64,000 nt of DNA from Neodontobutis hainanensis (Eukaryota; Chordata; Actinopteri; Gobiiformes; Odontobutidae), in assembly GCA_024349245.1 (NCBI GenBank), contig JALDNG010000872.1:1-64000 (forward strand), given 5' to 3'. This document shows, in pieces, positions 22,295-33,112 of the stretch. Under the pieces are notes generated by a model, which did not search any database, was not told the origin of the DNA, and saw only the letters and a program-made list of their open reading frames with translations. The translations under genes were made by a program, and so were the position numbers. Positions within the stretch are counted from its first letter, which is position 1, and every line of letters begins with the position of its first letter.

Positions 22295-23005
22295 ATGTTG
22301 CTAAAACAACTTACTCTATATCTATCGGAAAATGACCTCCTTGAGCCGTTTCAGTCTGCATTTAGGGCCTCTTATTCCACTGAAACAACTTTAGTTAAAA
22401 TGACAAATGATCTCCTCCTTCAGATGGACGAGGACTCATCGGCTCTACTGGATCTCAGTGCTGCATTTGATACGATTGATCATGCAGTGCTAATCAACAG
22501 ACTTAAAGATGTTTTTGGCATCTCTGGCTCTGCTCTTTCTTGGTTAGAATCCTATCTGTGTGATAGGTCTCATTTTGTCTCTTTTAATAAATCCTCCTCC
22601 ACGGCACCAGTGAAGTTCGGTGTGCCACAAGAGTCTGTGCTCGGTCCCATACTTTTTTCACTATATGTTACACCATTGGGACAAATCCTCAGAAGTTATG
22701 GAGTGAACTTCCACTGTTATGCCGATGATACACAGCTGTATCTACCAATAAAAGAGAATAATACTACTGACATCATGCGTCTAGAGGCCTGCCTCGTTTC
22801 AATTAAAACATGGATGTCTCAAAACTTCCTCCATTTGAACTCGGATAAAACAGAGCTCTTGTTAATTGGTCCTGCCAGTCATCGGCACAAGTTCAACAAT
22901 CTTACTGTCTCAATCAACAACTGTGTGTTGGAGTACGGCAAAACTGTGCTCTATCTCTGCAGCAGCACATTAGTGAGGTCACTAAACTGGGCTTTTTTCA
23001 CTTGA
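22295..23005 (+). pseudogene. L2 LINE reverse transcriptase domain
   Basis: This 236-codon frame carries LINE RT motifs in order: FQSAFRASYSTETTLVKM (motif 1 region), LLDLSAAFDTIDHAVLINRL (palm motif A with catalytic D), GVPQESVLGPILFSLYVTPL (motif B; GS of the usual QGSVLGP is ES), and HCYADDTQLYL (catalytic YADD). RNase H is not part of this clade. The frame is entered through a frameshift at about 22290 and ends at a deletion at about 23000, so it is a well-preserved fragment of a dead element. Confidence 0.85.
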
Positions 23006-23649
23006 GGAATATCTCAAAAATTCGCTCCAGCTGCCGAGGAAAAGTACTCACAGACTACAAATGGTCCAAAATACAGCCGCCGGACTTTTAACAAAGACCA
23101 GGAAGTTTGATCACATTACTCCGATCCTGGCTTCATTACGCTGGCTTCCTATTCATGTTAGAGCTGATTTCAAAGTTCTCTTGTTAACCTATAAAATCCT
23201 TTGTGGACGCGCGCCCTCTTACCTATCTGACCTTATCACCTGGTATACTCCAGCTCGTACCCTTCGCTCTCAGGACTCCTTCAACTTCCTCAAATAAAGA
23301 AGTCTGCTGGCTACAGAGCCTTTTCTTATAGAGCCCCATTTTTGTGGAATGGGCTCCCGGTAGAAGTGCGGAGATCTGACTCTGTTGAGATTTTCAAAAG
23401 CAAACTCAAAACATACTTATTTCACCAAACGTATGGAGACTGATCGATCATAGGGTTAGGTTTACACTGGTTGTAGCTGTAGGTACACACTCAACCGCTC
23501 ATATTATTATTATTACAGCTGCCTATTTTTGCAGTAGTATTTAGCACTTTTTTTTCTCCTTTCTACCTCCTCCTAGGGTGGACGCAAACCTCTGACCTGC
23601 TGGGTGATGTTTACCGCCCCTGAGGTCCATCCTGACACTGTCAATATAA

Positions 23650-23695
23650 ATGTTTTTTTTTTTTTTTTTTGTGAATATGTTTGTGTATTTCTATG

Positions 23696-23730
<35 letters not shown>
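23650..23730. repeat. Poly-T and (TA)n simple repeats
   Basis: A run of about 20 T at 23651-23670 and a (TA)n tract at 23700-23729 join the L2 3' flank to the Tc1 fragment. This is simple sequence only. Confidence 0.9.
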
Positions 23731-23732
<2 letters not shown>

Positions 23733-24262
23733 GATTATTAGGAACACCATACCAAGACCCCCTTTCACCTTCAGAACTGCCTTAATTCTACGTTGCATTG
23801 ATTCAACAAGGTGCTGAAAGCATTCTTTAGAAATGTTGGCCCATAATGAGAGGATAGCATCTTGCAGTTGATGGAGATTTGTGGGATGCACATCCAGGGC
23901 ACGGCTCCCGTTCCCACCGGTGGGGTCTTCTGCTGTTGTAGCCCATCCGCCTCAAGGTTGTGCGTGTTGTGGCTTCACAAATGCTTTGCTGCATACCTCG
24001 GTTGTAACGAGTGGTAATTTCAGTCACAGTTGCTCATCTATCAGCTTGAATCAGTCGGCTCATTCTCCTCTGACCTCTGGCATCAACAAGGCATTTTCGC
24101 CACAGGACTGTCGCATACTGGATGTTTTTCCCTTTTCACACCATTCTTTGTAAACCCTAGAAATGGTTGTGCGTAATAATCCCAGAAAACTGAGCAGATT
24201 GTGAAATCCTCAGACCGGCCCGTCTGGCATCAACAACGGCATGGCCCCAATAAACTCAAATT
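23731..24262 (-). mobile_element. Tc1-like transposon fragment, minus strand
   Basis: On the minus strand this is a truncated relative of the element at 61050-62065. Shared blocks are the aggaacacc inverted-repeat portion at 23741-23749, the transposase C-terminal region with catalogue words HPTNLHQLQDAILSLWANIS, and the N-terminal SRVYKEW-like segment near 24140-24160. The central catalytic part is internally deleted or scrambled, and the outer end on the right is missing. It is non-functional. Confidence 0.8.
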
Positions 24263-25504
24263 GCCCCACAAATAGCCTGTCCAAACATTCCTAGTCCTAA
24301 CACTGACCTCAAATATTTATTTATTTATTAATTTATTTGACACCGACAATGCTGTCATACATAGAGATTATAGCAAATGGCATTGATTTCATACAGTATA
24401 TTCCAGCATTTACTCAGGAAAAGGGCTCTAAAAGAACACAACAGATCACTGAACACACCACTGCCAGTGTTTGGTCATAGTTTTGTCATGGTTTATTCCA
24501 ATTAGAGTCAGTGTTTAGTCTGAGTTTAATCTTTGTCCAGTCTTGGTTTACACTCAGTTTAGTGCTAGTTTTAATCCTGTTTTTCTGGTTAAAATGTAAT
24601 TAAGTCCTAGTCTTGACCATGTTTAGTGACAGATGTGTTTAAATTGGGGAGTTTGGATTCTGGAACCTGGATTAGCACAGAGCGTGACTTGATTGGTGGA
24701 GGCAGATAGATTGTGGGATTATAATCCATTAATAGTGCATGTGTAGCAGCAGATGATATAATCTTTCAATCAGGGATTGGCACTGACTGGATATGCAGTA
24801 CTTAGTCTTTAATCAGACTAGGGAACTTTTCACAAAAACAGACTAGGGCTATATCCAAAACACACTGCACATGCAGATGAACTAATTGTTTTTTTGTTAT
24901 TATTATTAAAATGTGAGTTGTGGACACCAACATTTTGTAAAAAGTCAGGATCAATGTTCTGGCATACAAAATTAATTTTGTTTGATCAATTTAATACAAT
25001 CAAATGTAAAAGTGTGATATCTTAGTGCAGACTGTAGACCAAACCCAGCAATGAGGCCATGTACAAGTGAAATTCTAACAGTATATAATCTGAATTTAAA
25101 AGGCTAAGAGGAAAAATGTGTTAGGATAAAATTAATTAAAACTTCCTCCAGTAATAACTAATTAATGAAGGTATAACATTTTCCTTTGATATCTATAATC
25201 CCAAGGCAAAATATATGTTAAAATAATTTAATCAATTGTAAATGTATTTATTTAGATTTTTAGACAGGAAAACAACCGAGCCTTACTCAATTTAAAACTG
25301 TTTTTCAGCAGGTTTCATGAAGAGAAGACACACATAGGCATGTAGCATTAGCAGAAGGCTATGGGGTCATCTTAGTGTTCACAGCTATAATTGTCCATTA
25401 GATGCCAAACAAAATTCATTTTAATTAGTATTTAAAATGTTATTGTTCTGATATACCGTGGGATCTCATTATAAGCTTTAGTGCACATACAAAAGAAAAA
25501 TCTC
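24263..25504. other. Unassigned intergenic sequence
   Basis: A 24300-24360 patch (atttatttatttattaattt then gacaccgacaatgc) resembles the reverse of a LINE 3' tail, but weakly. At 24480-24630 there are irregular repeats of the words TAGTC / TTTAGTC / TCCAGTC, which recur elsewhere in the window. 24630-25500 is AT-rich without coding potential. Confidence 0.4.
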
Positions 25505-26996
25505 TCCATAGCAGTCCCTAAAGGCTGGTAAAGGTATAGACCTGTTGCATTAACTTCCAATGTCTTCAAGGGCCTGGAACGACTTATGTTAAATGTACTT
25601 CGCTCAGAGGTGGAGCCAGTATTAGACAAATATCAGTTTGCATATACAAAGAAACGAAGTACAAGTGATGCCATATCAACTATAATGCACCTTACATTGA
25701 AGCACCTTGAATTCCCAGGCGCATATGCTAGACTGCTCCTTATTGATTTTAGCTCCGCTTTTAACACAATTCAGCCACATATTCTCCTAAGAAAATTAGC
25801 CCTTCTGAATGTAAATCCATTTTTAATCAGGTGGTACCACTCATTTCTTACTAGGAGGCCACAGCAGGTGAAGTTTAATTTCTCCTTATCAAATACAGGA
25901 ATATGTAGTACTGGTGCCCCTCAGGGATGTGTCAGTTCACCATTTTTGTTTATTCTGTATACAAATGACTGTGTTAGTTCTGAGCCTAATCAATATGTGG
26001 TGAAGTTTTCGGATGATACAGCTGTTCTTAGTCTGCTCACAAAGAACTCTGACTCATCCATTCACAAAGATGCTGTGGACAGGTTTGTGGACTGGTGCGA
26101 TAATCATAAACTACAGATTAACACCTGTAAGACTGTAGAAATGCTCTTTGATCCCAAATCAATTGGTGACCGAAGCCCTGTGACGATACATGGCAATAAC
26201 ATTACTCAACAAAATTCATGCAAGTACCTAGGCCTTCACATTGATAGTGACCTGAGCTGGCAGACACAAGTAGCCACTGTGTGCGCCAGAATTCATCAGC
26301 GTCTCCACTTTTTACGCAGACTGCGGTTGTTTGGTGTCAGTAAAAACATAATGTTAATTTTCTATAGGGCAGCAATAGAGTCTATTTTACGGTATGGTAT
26401 CACCAGTTGGTAATCTGAGTGTCAAACTTAAATCACAGATTCTCAACCTGGTCAGAGTAGCCGGCAGGATAATGGGTCACCCCCTCCCCAACCCCAGGAA
26501 CTGTTCAACGACGCTGTCCTTACTCAGGCAAAAACATTCTAAATGACAGTTCCCATGTTTTGTGCAGCGAATACTGCAGATAGCCCTCAGGAGAAGATAC
26601 AGGGTCTCCTTATGTAAATACAACAGGTTCAAACACTCTTTTGTCCCAGTGTCAATTAAGCTCATTAATGAGCAAATGTAGGGAGGTTTTTATCAGAACT
26701 GTAACATGTACCATCTTTCGAATGTGTATCAGCACTGTATTGTGCATCGCACTTTAACATGCACTAGCACTTTACTGTGCATTGCACTTTAAATGTGTAA
26801 TTGTAACTGCAATGTACTTCAAGTATTGAAGCTTTGATCCTCTTGCACTTTGGTCCCATCTGGTTGCCAGTTATGTACCCTCTCCTTTGTTGGATGTTTA
26901 TGTTTTATGTTGTTTATATGTTTTGTTTTGTTTTTGTCTGTCTATGCAGCAATACCCTGTCTCTAACGAATAAACGAACTTGAACTTGAACTTGAA
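25505..26996 (+). mobile_element. Rex1/CR1-like LINE, 5'-truncated
   Basis: The 275-codon frame 25586-26413 is a non-LTR reverse transcriptase: RPVALTSNVFKGLERL just upstream at 25545-25590, LLIDFSSAFNTIQPHILLRK (motif A), TGAPQGCVSSPFLFILYTND (motif B) and VVKFSDDTAVLSL (catalytic F-S-D-D). The C-terminal segment CKYLGLHIDSDLSW is also typical. After a frame break the 3' part continues to a tail of repeated TTGAAC units at 26976-26996, marking an intact 3' end. The endonuclease is absent, so this is a 5'-truncated insertion. Rex1/Babar-type assignment is from the motif style. Confidence 0.8.
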
Positions 26997-29310
26997 GCCC
27001 CTTTGTAGAAAATCTAGTAGAGCCTTTGAACTGTGAGCTGAGTTTTGGTAACCCAACAAAACTGTCCCCATAGTTTAGGCTACGTTTGCTTTGCTATGTG
27101 AGGTTTAATCAATAGTCTATTTGAAGGATAAAAGTTGGCAGTTATTTGCAAATTGAGTAATCAGAGTAACTACATCGTCACTATCAGACAATAAAACCAA
27201 ATGAAAAGTCTTCATGGCGTTGCCTTACAAGGATGCATAGAAAACACGACTAACTCCATAAAAAGAGAGGAGAGGGGTGGCGTAGCCTACCTGAATAGTC
27301 CTTCAGTTCACGTTAAAAACTCAAATAATGCAGATATCCAACAGATGATCAGTGAACGGGTAGAGCTGCTCCGTGCTCCGCTTTCGGACACAGCCACACG
27401 CACCTATCTGCGCATGTGTCATACGCTCACAGCCAGAGACACACAAACCAACTACGGCTGTGGACGGACTCAGCGGGTTTACTTTGTCTTGGTTATATCT
27501 AAACGGTTCAAATGACGGTTAAAATGAAACAAGAAAGAAAACAGCTGTAACCAGTCTAAGAGCAAGATTTAAACCAAGTCTAAACAAGACTAAATCCATA
27601 ATGTATTGAATATTATATATTCTATTTTTTTTTTTTATTTCCAGTAGGCTAAGCCAACACATGAAACCATTTCAACCTGGAGAGACTCAAAAGAAAAGCA
27701 TGATGCTAATTTATTATTTATTAATAGATCAAAAAAGGGCTTAGACCCCGACAGTGGGACACGTTGTGGGATGCGATGGAGGGCAAGAGTAGACTCTAGG
27801 GTAGATCTCCCCCGGAGCTGAAACACAGAGACATGAGGAGCTGATGATGCTGAGGACAGAGATGGTAGCGGCACAAAGAAAAAAACAGCTGATACAAAAG
27901 AGACAGGTTGCTTATATTTTGTCAGCTGTATGATGATTTACTAAAAGCTTGAGGTGGAGAGATGATGCAGTGTGCTGTAGATGAAGGGGAGAATTATTTC
28001 TGGTTGAGTTTACACTCAGCTTTATTTATGGCATTGACAGTGGTTTGCCTGCAGACAAAATAAGAAAGTGTTCAGTATTGGCAGGTAGAGTTTATTAGGC
28101 ATTAGTAGTATAAGTGTGAAGAATTGTGTGTACAATTGGATAAAATAAATGGTGCTGTACAATGCATTCCAAGTAAAAAGCAAATATTTTGATGTTCCAT
28201 GAGTGTTCAACCTATGGTAATTGTCCATTTTCAAAAGCAAAGGGGCATGAGCTTTGTTTCAGTTCATCACTTAAATATTTCACAAGGATATCAAACATAA
28301 TGTTTTCCTGAAGTTGAGTAGTTCTAAAGAATTGACACTCAGAGAAAAAGTGTTTAGCTTGACCACACTTTGTTTTTTTCTCCAGCCCTTTGAGACAATT
28401 TTTGTTGTGATACTGGGCTACATAAATAATATTTGATTTAGGCTGGGCTTCAGGGCTGATGGTGCCTCTCTGCCTCCTCTAGGGTTTGTGCCGTGGACTC
28501 TGGATTCCATTGGCCAGACTTTCTCTCTTGTTCTGCATCTGTTAATTGTCGAGAACAGAAGTTATGTTTCAACAATTATATTAATCTGTGTGTATATTGT
28601 TATAAAAATGAGATTTTTAACCACACTTACATTAACATTTACTGTTGTACAAAATGGATCTCACGCTTTTTGCTCGCACAAACCTACCCTTTTTTTTGTT
28701 TGTTTGAACTCTTCTTTCTTTTTATTTCTCTCTCACACTCAGCTTTTCTTCTACCCAAAACAAAAACAGATTAGATAGATAGAGAGACAAAGTGTGCTGG
28801 AGCGGTGTAGTATATTTGCAGCATTGGGAGTCATAGGGCGTGATTCATCGGGAAATGTTGTCGCAATCACTGGTCCACCGAACTGGGGATTCAATCCTCA
28901 GCCTCTCTCTTCACCTGATCTGAAATAACTGTCCATAACAGAGACTGTAAATCCGGGTGGAGGAAACAGGGATGAGTGTTATGGGGGTTTACATCTCAGG
29001 AACAGATCCCTTGCGTCTGTTTAGAATAAATGTCTCAAAACTTACTAGCAACGCTGTCCGTGTGGGTACTGTCCAAGACAAAACTAGTTTCTCCCGGCTC
29101 TTTTGGTACGAGTGTTGGAACTAATACTACTTCAATAAAAACTCTAAAACCAATGTAAAGTTTGTATGTTTAATTCCACTCAAAAAAAGGTTTAAGCCAG
29201 CGCTGGGTCACAATACGTGAGTTAACATGAAGTCAACCCACGTGTTGTGCTGCTGGTCAACTCAATGCTCAAAAGGTCCTAACCTTTGGCCACACCTCTC
29301 ACAGGAGTAG
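26997..29310. other. Unassigned sequence, partly retroelement-derived
   Basis: No gene is supported. 27555-27600 contains AAACCAAGTCTAAACAAG-type words seen at other sites. 27635-27874 is open on the minus strand but matches nothing I know. 28640-28780 is pyrimidine-rich. 29020-29310 probably belongs to the long terminal repeat of the minus-strand retroelement into which the DIRS-like element at 29311 inserted, with AATAAA at 29134 on the plus strand. Confidence 0.35.
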
Positions 29311-29457
29311 TTCCCCTTCGAGGGAGAGACGAACGCCTTTGCGTGAGTGCGTCTGAAGCCTCTATGTCAACTAGTCCAATGGCGGGAGTGAGTGTCATGA
29401 GTGATGTCACGACCAGGAATTGATATAAACCCCAACCGGCACAGCCGGTGTTAGCTT
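29311..29457 (+). repeat. DIRS-like left inverted terminal repeat
   Basis: Similar in reverse complement to 32917-33112, through blocks such as atgtcaactagtccaatggc, gtcacgaccaggaat and gccggtgttagctt. The outer 17 bases (ttccccttcgagggaga) differ from the right outer end but recur inverted in the internal complementary region. Confidence 0.9.
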
Positions 29458-29525
29458 TTTGTGCCTCAGCAAGCGATCTGTGTCAAACTTGTCTGTCTTG
29501 TGCAAAGTTTTGAAAGAAAGATACA

Positions 29526-29783
29526 ATGGCTAAACAACTATTCAGACCGTGTGTTTCTCCCTGCCCGCGTTATTTAACGGGTTGGGATTCATACGAGCTT
29601 TGTGTGGTTTGTTTAGGAGTGGAGCATGCGTTATCAGCCTTCAAGGAGACTGACAGGCTGGAGATGGGCCCGAGGGCTTTTTCTCCTCCCTTACCTGGGA
29701 GATTCTTAGCTCAAACGCCGGTGTCAGAAGCCCGCCTCGCGGCTTCTTCTGCCGGGGGAGAGCGCATTGCTTCGTTGCTCTAG
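29526..29783 (+). pseudogene. DIRS-like gag-type ORF, N-terminal part
   Basis: An 85-codon frame with ATG 69 bases after the left repeat, in the position of the first ORF of fish DIRS1-like elements. The start (CVSPCPRYLTGWDSYELCVV then CLG) has paired Cys residues typical of this ORF. It is cut short by a stop. The remainder of the gag-like region (29800-30200) is scattered over two other frames (29810-30613 and 29889-30233). No assembled reading is given. Confidence 0.6.
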
Positions 29784-30204
29784 CTCCGAGGAGTTAGATA
29801 TAACGGGCAGTGGAGGTGACACAAGCAGGGGGGAAGAGGATTCGCCATCTCTTTCCCCAGCATATGAGGAGTTGGCTGACGTATTACGGTGCTCGCCTGG
29901 TCTCGGGGCTCTCAAGGGGCAGTCCTGCTAACCCCGCCACCCTTGGTGCTTCGGGGCGCAGCGGTCTCCAGCGGGTCTCTGGCGCTGTGTCTCCCAGAAG
30001 CAACGTCAGGCTCGCTCCCTCTGAGGGGGGTTCAAGAGCAGTTAGCTCGGGTGGTTCCTGCGCTTCGGCTTCAGGTCCCCAAAATGGCTGTTCAAATGGC
30101 ACCAGAGCCCAGCCTCGAGAGGCTGGTTCCCTTAGTAGAATGTCTGGCAGGATGGAAAAGCCTGCCGAATATATCTCACTGGGTTACAGAATCCAATTCG
30201 GTTC

Positions 30205-31284
30205 TTGTCCCCCACGCTACAACGGGGTGCTGATCACAATAGTGCATCCCGAGCAGGCTCTGGTCATGGAGCAAGAAGTGAAATCTCTTTTAGCGAAAAA
30301 TGCTATAGAGCAGGTGTATCCTCCCGACAGGACGTCAGGTTTTTACAGCCGTTATTTCATTGTTCCAAAGAAGGATGGAGGGCTGCGTCCCATTTTGGAT
30401 CTTCGTCTGTTGGATCCTACAGTTCAGAAATTAAAATTCAAGATGCTGACACTCAAACAGATCATGACTCAAATCAGATCCGAGGATTGGTTCGTCACAA
30501 TAGACCTAAAAGATGCGTACTTCCATATCTCCATCCGCCCTCAGCACAGGAAGTTCCTAAGGTTTTCTTTCATGGCAAAGAATACCAGTATCGGGTACTT
30601 CCTTTCGGTCTAGCTCTCCCACCCCGCATATTCACGAAATGCGTAGATGCAGCTCTGGCCCCGCTCAGGCTGCAGGGCATACGTATTCTGAATTACCTGG
30701 TTAATTTTAGCAGAATCAGAACAGTTGGCGGTTTGAGGCTCAATACCAAGAAGAGCGTGTTATCTCCATTACAGAGGACCACTTTTCTCGGGGTGGTATG
30801 GGATTCGGTCACGATGCGAGCCACTCTATCGCCCGATCGTGTGGCAAACATCCTCACAGTCACATCGGAGCTAAAGCTAGGTCAGTCACGCACCGTAAAA
30901 CAGTTCGAGAGATTGTTGGGTCTCATGGCAGCAGTGTCCAATGTGATCCCCTTGGGCCTGCTAAGCATGAGACCATTACAGTGGTGGCTCAGGACCAGAG
31001 GGTTCTCCCCGAGGGGAAACCCACTTCATCTGATCAAGATCACGCGGCGGTGTCTCCGGGCCTTGGTCATATGGAGAGAACAATGGTTCCTGTCCCAGGG
31101 TCCGGTATTGGGAGCTCTTTGTCATCGGGTGACCATCTCGACAGATGCTTCCCTTACTCTGCAAATTAGCGCATCAGATCCTCCTGTGGGTCCTGGGGAA
31201 ATTACGCTCTCTGAGGGCAATGTATATATACCAGTAATAATACCAGGGACTCAGAATATTGGAGCCTGTCGAGGCAGATGCTGA
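30205..31284 (+). pseudogene. DIRS-like reverse transcriptase/RNase H
   Basis: Two overlapping frames share the domain. The frame ending at 30613 holds the fingers/palm start (IVPKKDGGLRPILDLRLLD, then WFVTIDLKDAYFHISI with catalytic D). The frame from 30205 carries YRVLPFGLALPPRIFTKCVD and, after the palm, TTFLGVVWDSVTMRATLSPD and the RNase H start VTISTDAS. The two are joined by a +/-1 shift around 30590. The expected Y-x-D-D box is gone: NYL is followed directly by unrelated residues at about 30695-30720, a deletion of several dozen residues. RNase H is also truncated. Reverse transcription from this copy is not possible. Confidence 0.85.
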
Positions 31285-31345
31285 GGCCAGGGGAATGGAG
31301 GCTTCACCGCCTCGGGGTGAAGCCTCCATTCCCCTGGCCTCAGCA
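31279..31345. repeat. Perfect 30-bp inverted repeat with 7-nt loop
   Basis: 31279-31308 and 31316-31345 are exact reverse complements, separated by gcctcgg. Only one arm fits the coding sequence expected for a DIRS-like ORF, so the other arm is a snap-back copy of its neighbour. Confidence 0.95.
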
Positions 31346-31389
31346 GCTCATATGGGAAGCTCATATGGGAATCGTATGACCGAGCAGAT

Positions 31390-32705
31390 GTGGATCTGTT
31401 TGCGTCTCAGTACACGACGCACTGTCCACTATGGGTCTCCCTTTCTCATCCAGCCCCATTGGGGTTGGACGCTATGGTACAGACGTGGCCGAGGCTGCGT
31501 CTGTACGCCTTTCCCCCGGTAGCTCTACTCCCAGGAGTGCTGGAGAGAGTCCGCCAGGACGGAGTAAGTCTACTTCTCGTAGCTCCACACTGGCCGAGTC
31601 GAATCTGGTTTGCGGACCTGATTCATCTCCTCAACGGTCCTCCCTTGGAGATCCCGATCAGGATGGACCTTCTATCTCAGGCAGGGGGCGCTATAGCTCA
31701 CCCTCAGCCAGAGATTTGGAAGCTGTGGGTGTGGCCTCTGGGGGGGAGCAACTCATAGAGAGTGGTCTCTCAACTGAGGTTGTGGAGACCATTCTTAGCT
31801 CCAGAGCTCCAGCTACGAGAAAACTTTATAGACTCAAATGTTTTTTTTTTTCTTCTTGGTGTTACCAACATCAGTGTGACCCCGTCCACTGCTCTGTTGG
31901 CTCAGTTCTTGAGTTTTTACAGGGCCGCTTCACTGCAGGTCTAGGTCCTTCCACCTTAAAGGTTTACGTGGCGACCATATCGACTTTCCACGCACCAGTG
32001 GGTGGTTATCTCTGGGCCGAGACCCTCTTATCTCTCGTTTCCTTTGTGGCACTTTGAGGCTGAGACCTGCAACTCGTACTAGAGTGCCGGCCTGGAACCT
32101 GGCTATAGTTTTAGAAGACCTCTCTAGAGCTCCCTTCGAACCCCTAGAGTTGGTTTCTGAGAAGTTTCAGGCTTCAGGCTCTCTCGGTTTCTCCCACCTG
32201 CCTTGAATTTGCACCTGGGATGGTCAAAGCATTTCTCTACCCTAAACAGGGATACGTCCCTAAGGTACCGACGGTAGTTCCGAGACCTATTGTTCTGCAG
32301 GCTTTTTGTCCTCCCCCGTTTGCATCATCGGACCAGGAAAAGTCTAACCTCTTGTGCCCGGTGCGAGCACTGGACACTACGTTCATCGGACTTCTGTTTT
32401 TCGGAAGTCCGATCAGCTGTTTGTTTGTTTGGTCACCTAAGATGGGTTTTCCTGCCACTAAACAAACATTTAGTAAGTGGATAGTTGAGGCTATCCTTAT
32501 TGCCTATGAGTATGCTGACCTACCGTGCCCCTCGGGGGTCAGAGCTCATTCTACTAGGAGTATGGCGGCCTCTAGAGCCTTATTATATGGGGCCCATCTT
32601 CAGGATGTTTGTGACGCGGCAGGTTGGTCCTCACCACTCACATTCGTCAGGTTTTATAATCTAGACCTGGACGCTACTCCAGGGTCTCAGATTTTGAATT
32701 ATTGA
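31390..32705 (+). pseudogene. DIRS-like tyrosine recombinase with upstream linker domain
   Basis: The frame 31390-31758 has the DLFASQYTTHCPLWVSLSHP and LLLVAPHWPSRIWF region that links RNase H to the recombinase in DIRS1-like elements. The recombinase core is in 31431-32057 (ATRKLYRLKCFFFSSWC, then LGPSTLKVYVATISTFH) and 32220-32705. The latter shows the C-terminal catalytic box: RAHSTRSMA (H-x-x-R), AAGWSSPLTFVRFYNLD with the nucleophilic Tyr. The segment 32060-32220, where the first catalytic Arg should be, is shifted and shortened, so the enzyme is broken. Family role: strand exchange during integration. Confidence 0.85.
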
Positions 32706-32792
32706 GGCGTTGGGTGCTCGGGCTGACACTCAGGCACTTGTAAGATGGCGGCGTGGGTATTCTCGTTCCCAAAGCGTCATAGACGCATCGTC

Positions 32793-32855
32793 TCTCCCTC
32801 GAAGGGGAATGTCTCGGTTACGTCTGTAACCTCGGTTCCCCGAGAAGGGAACGAG
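32793..32855. repeat. DIRS internal complementary region
   Basis: tctccctcgaaggggaa at 32793-32809 is the exact reverse complement of the left outer end, and 32811-32855 is the reverse complement of the right outer 45 bases (one mismatch). Having complements to both ends side by side is diagnostic of DIRS1-group elements. Confidence 0.93.
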
Positions 32856-32916
32856 CTGATGCGTCTCCCGGCCATACTTCCTTCATTCCTGTGATCGACT
32901 TGCTTCGGCACTGTCG

Positions 32917-33112
32917 AAGCTAACACCGGCTGTGCCAGTTGGGGTTTATATCCATTCCTGGTCGTGACGTCACTCATGACGCTCACTCCCGCCATTGAAC
33001 TAGTTGACATAGATGCTTCAGATGCACTCACGCGGTAGGCTTTCCCAAAGCGTCATCGACGCATCGTCTCGTTCCCTTCTCGGGGAACCGAGGTTACAAA
33101 CGTAACCGAGAC
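32917..33112 (-). repeat. DIRS-like right inverted terminal repeat
   Basis: Reverse complement of 29311-29457 over its inner 150 bases. The outer end (33068-33112) instead pairs with the internal complementary region. Several substitutions separate the two repeats, so the insertion is not recent. Confidence 0.9.

Larger units (their letters stand above)
20878..23480 (+). mobile_element. L2-clade LINE, interrupted by a MITE
   Basis: Two coding parts flank an inserted MITE (21497-22085). The first (ORF 21012-21482) is the linker between endonuclease and reverse transcriptase, with PWYNEETRALKQACRSFERK. The second (22090-23300) holds the RT. Removing the insertion would make the LINE sequence continuous across aactac / acgtgtctcctgg. 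The 5' end, including the endonuclease, is missing, as is usual for 5'-truncated LINEs. A deletion near 22980 joins the end of RT to the C-terminal segment (LASLRWLPIHVRADFKVLLL). Several frameshifts are present. It is dead. Confidence 0.85.
29311..33112 (+). mobile_element. DIRS1-like tyrosine-recombinase retrotransposon
   Basis: The full layout of the DIRS1 group is visible. Inverted terminal repeats lie at 29311-29457 and 32917-33112. An internal complementary region at 32793-32855 is complementary to both outer ends: 32793-32809 to 29311-29327, and 32811-32855 to 33068-33112 with one mismatch. Between them are a gag-like ORF, a reverse transcriptase/RNase H ORF and a tyrosine recombinase ORF. 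Family knowledge: the internal region lets a circular intermediate form, and the recombinase integrates it without a target duplication. The copy is damaged (see its ORFs). It appears to sit inside a minus-strand LTR. Confidence 0.92.

Noticed and set aside
27201..27515. 104-codon plus-strand frame
   Set aside because: No domain, no plausible promoter or splice sites, and composition like the surrounding intergenic DNA.
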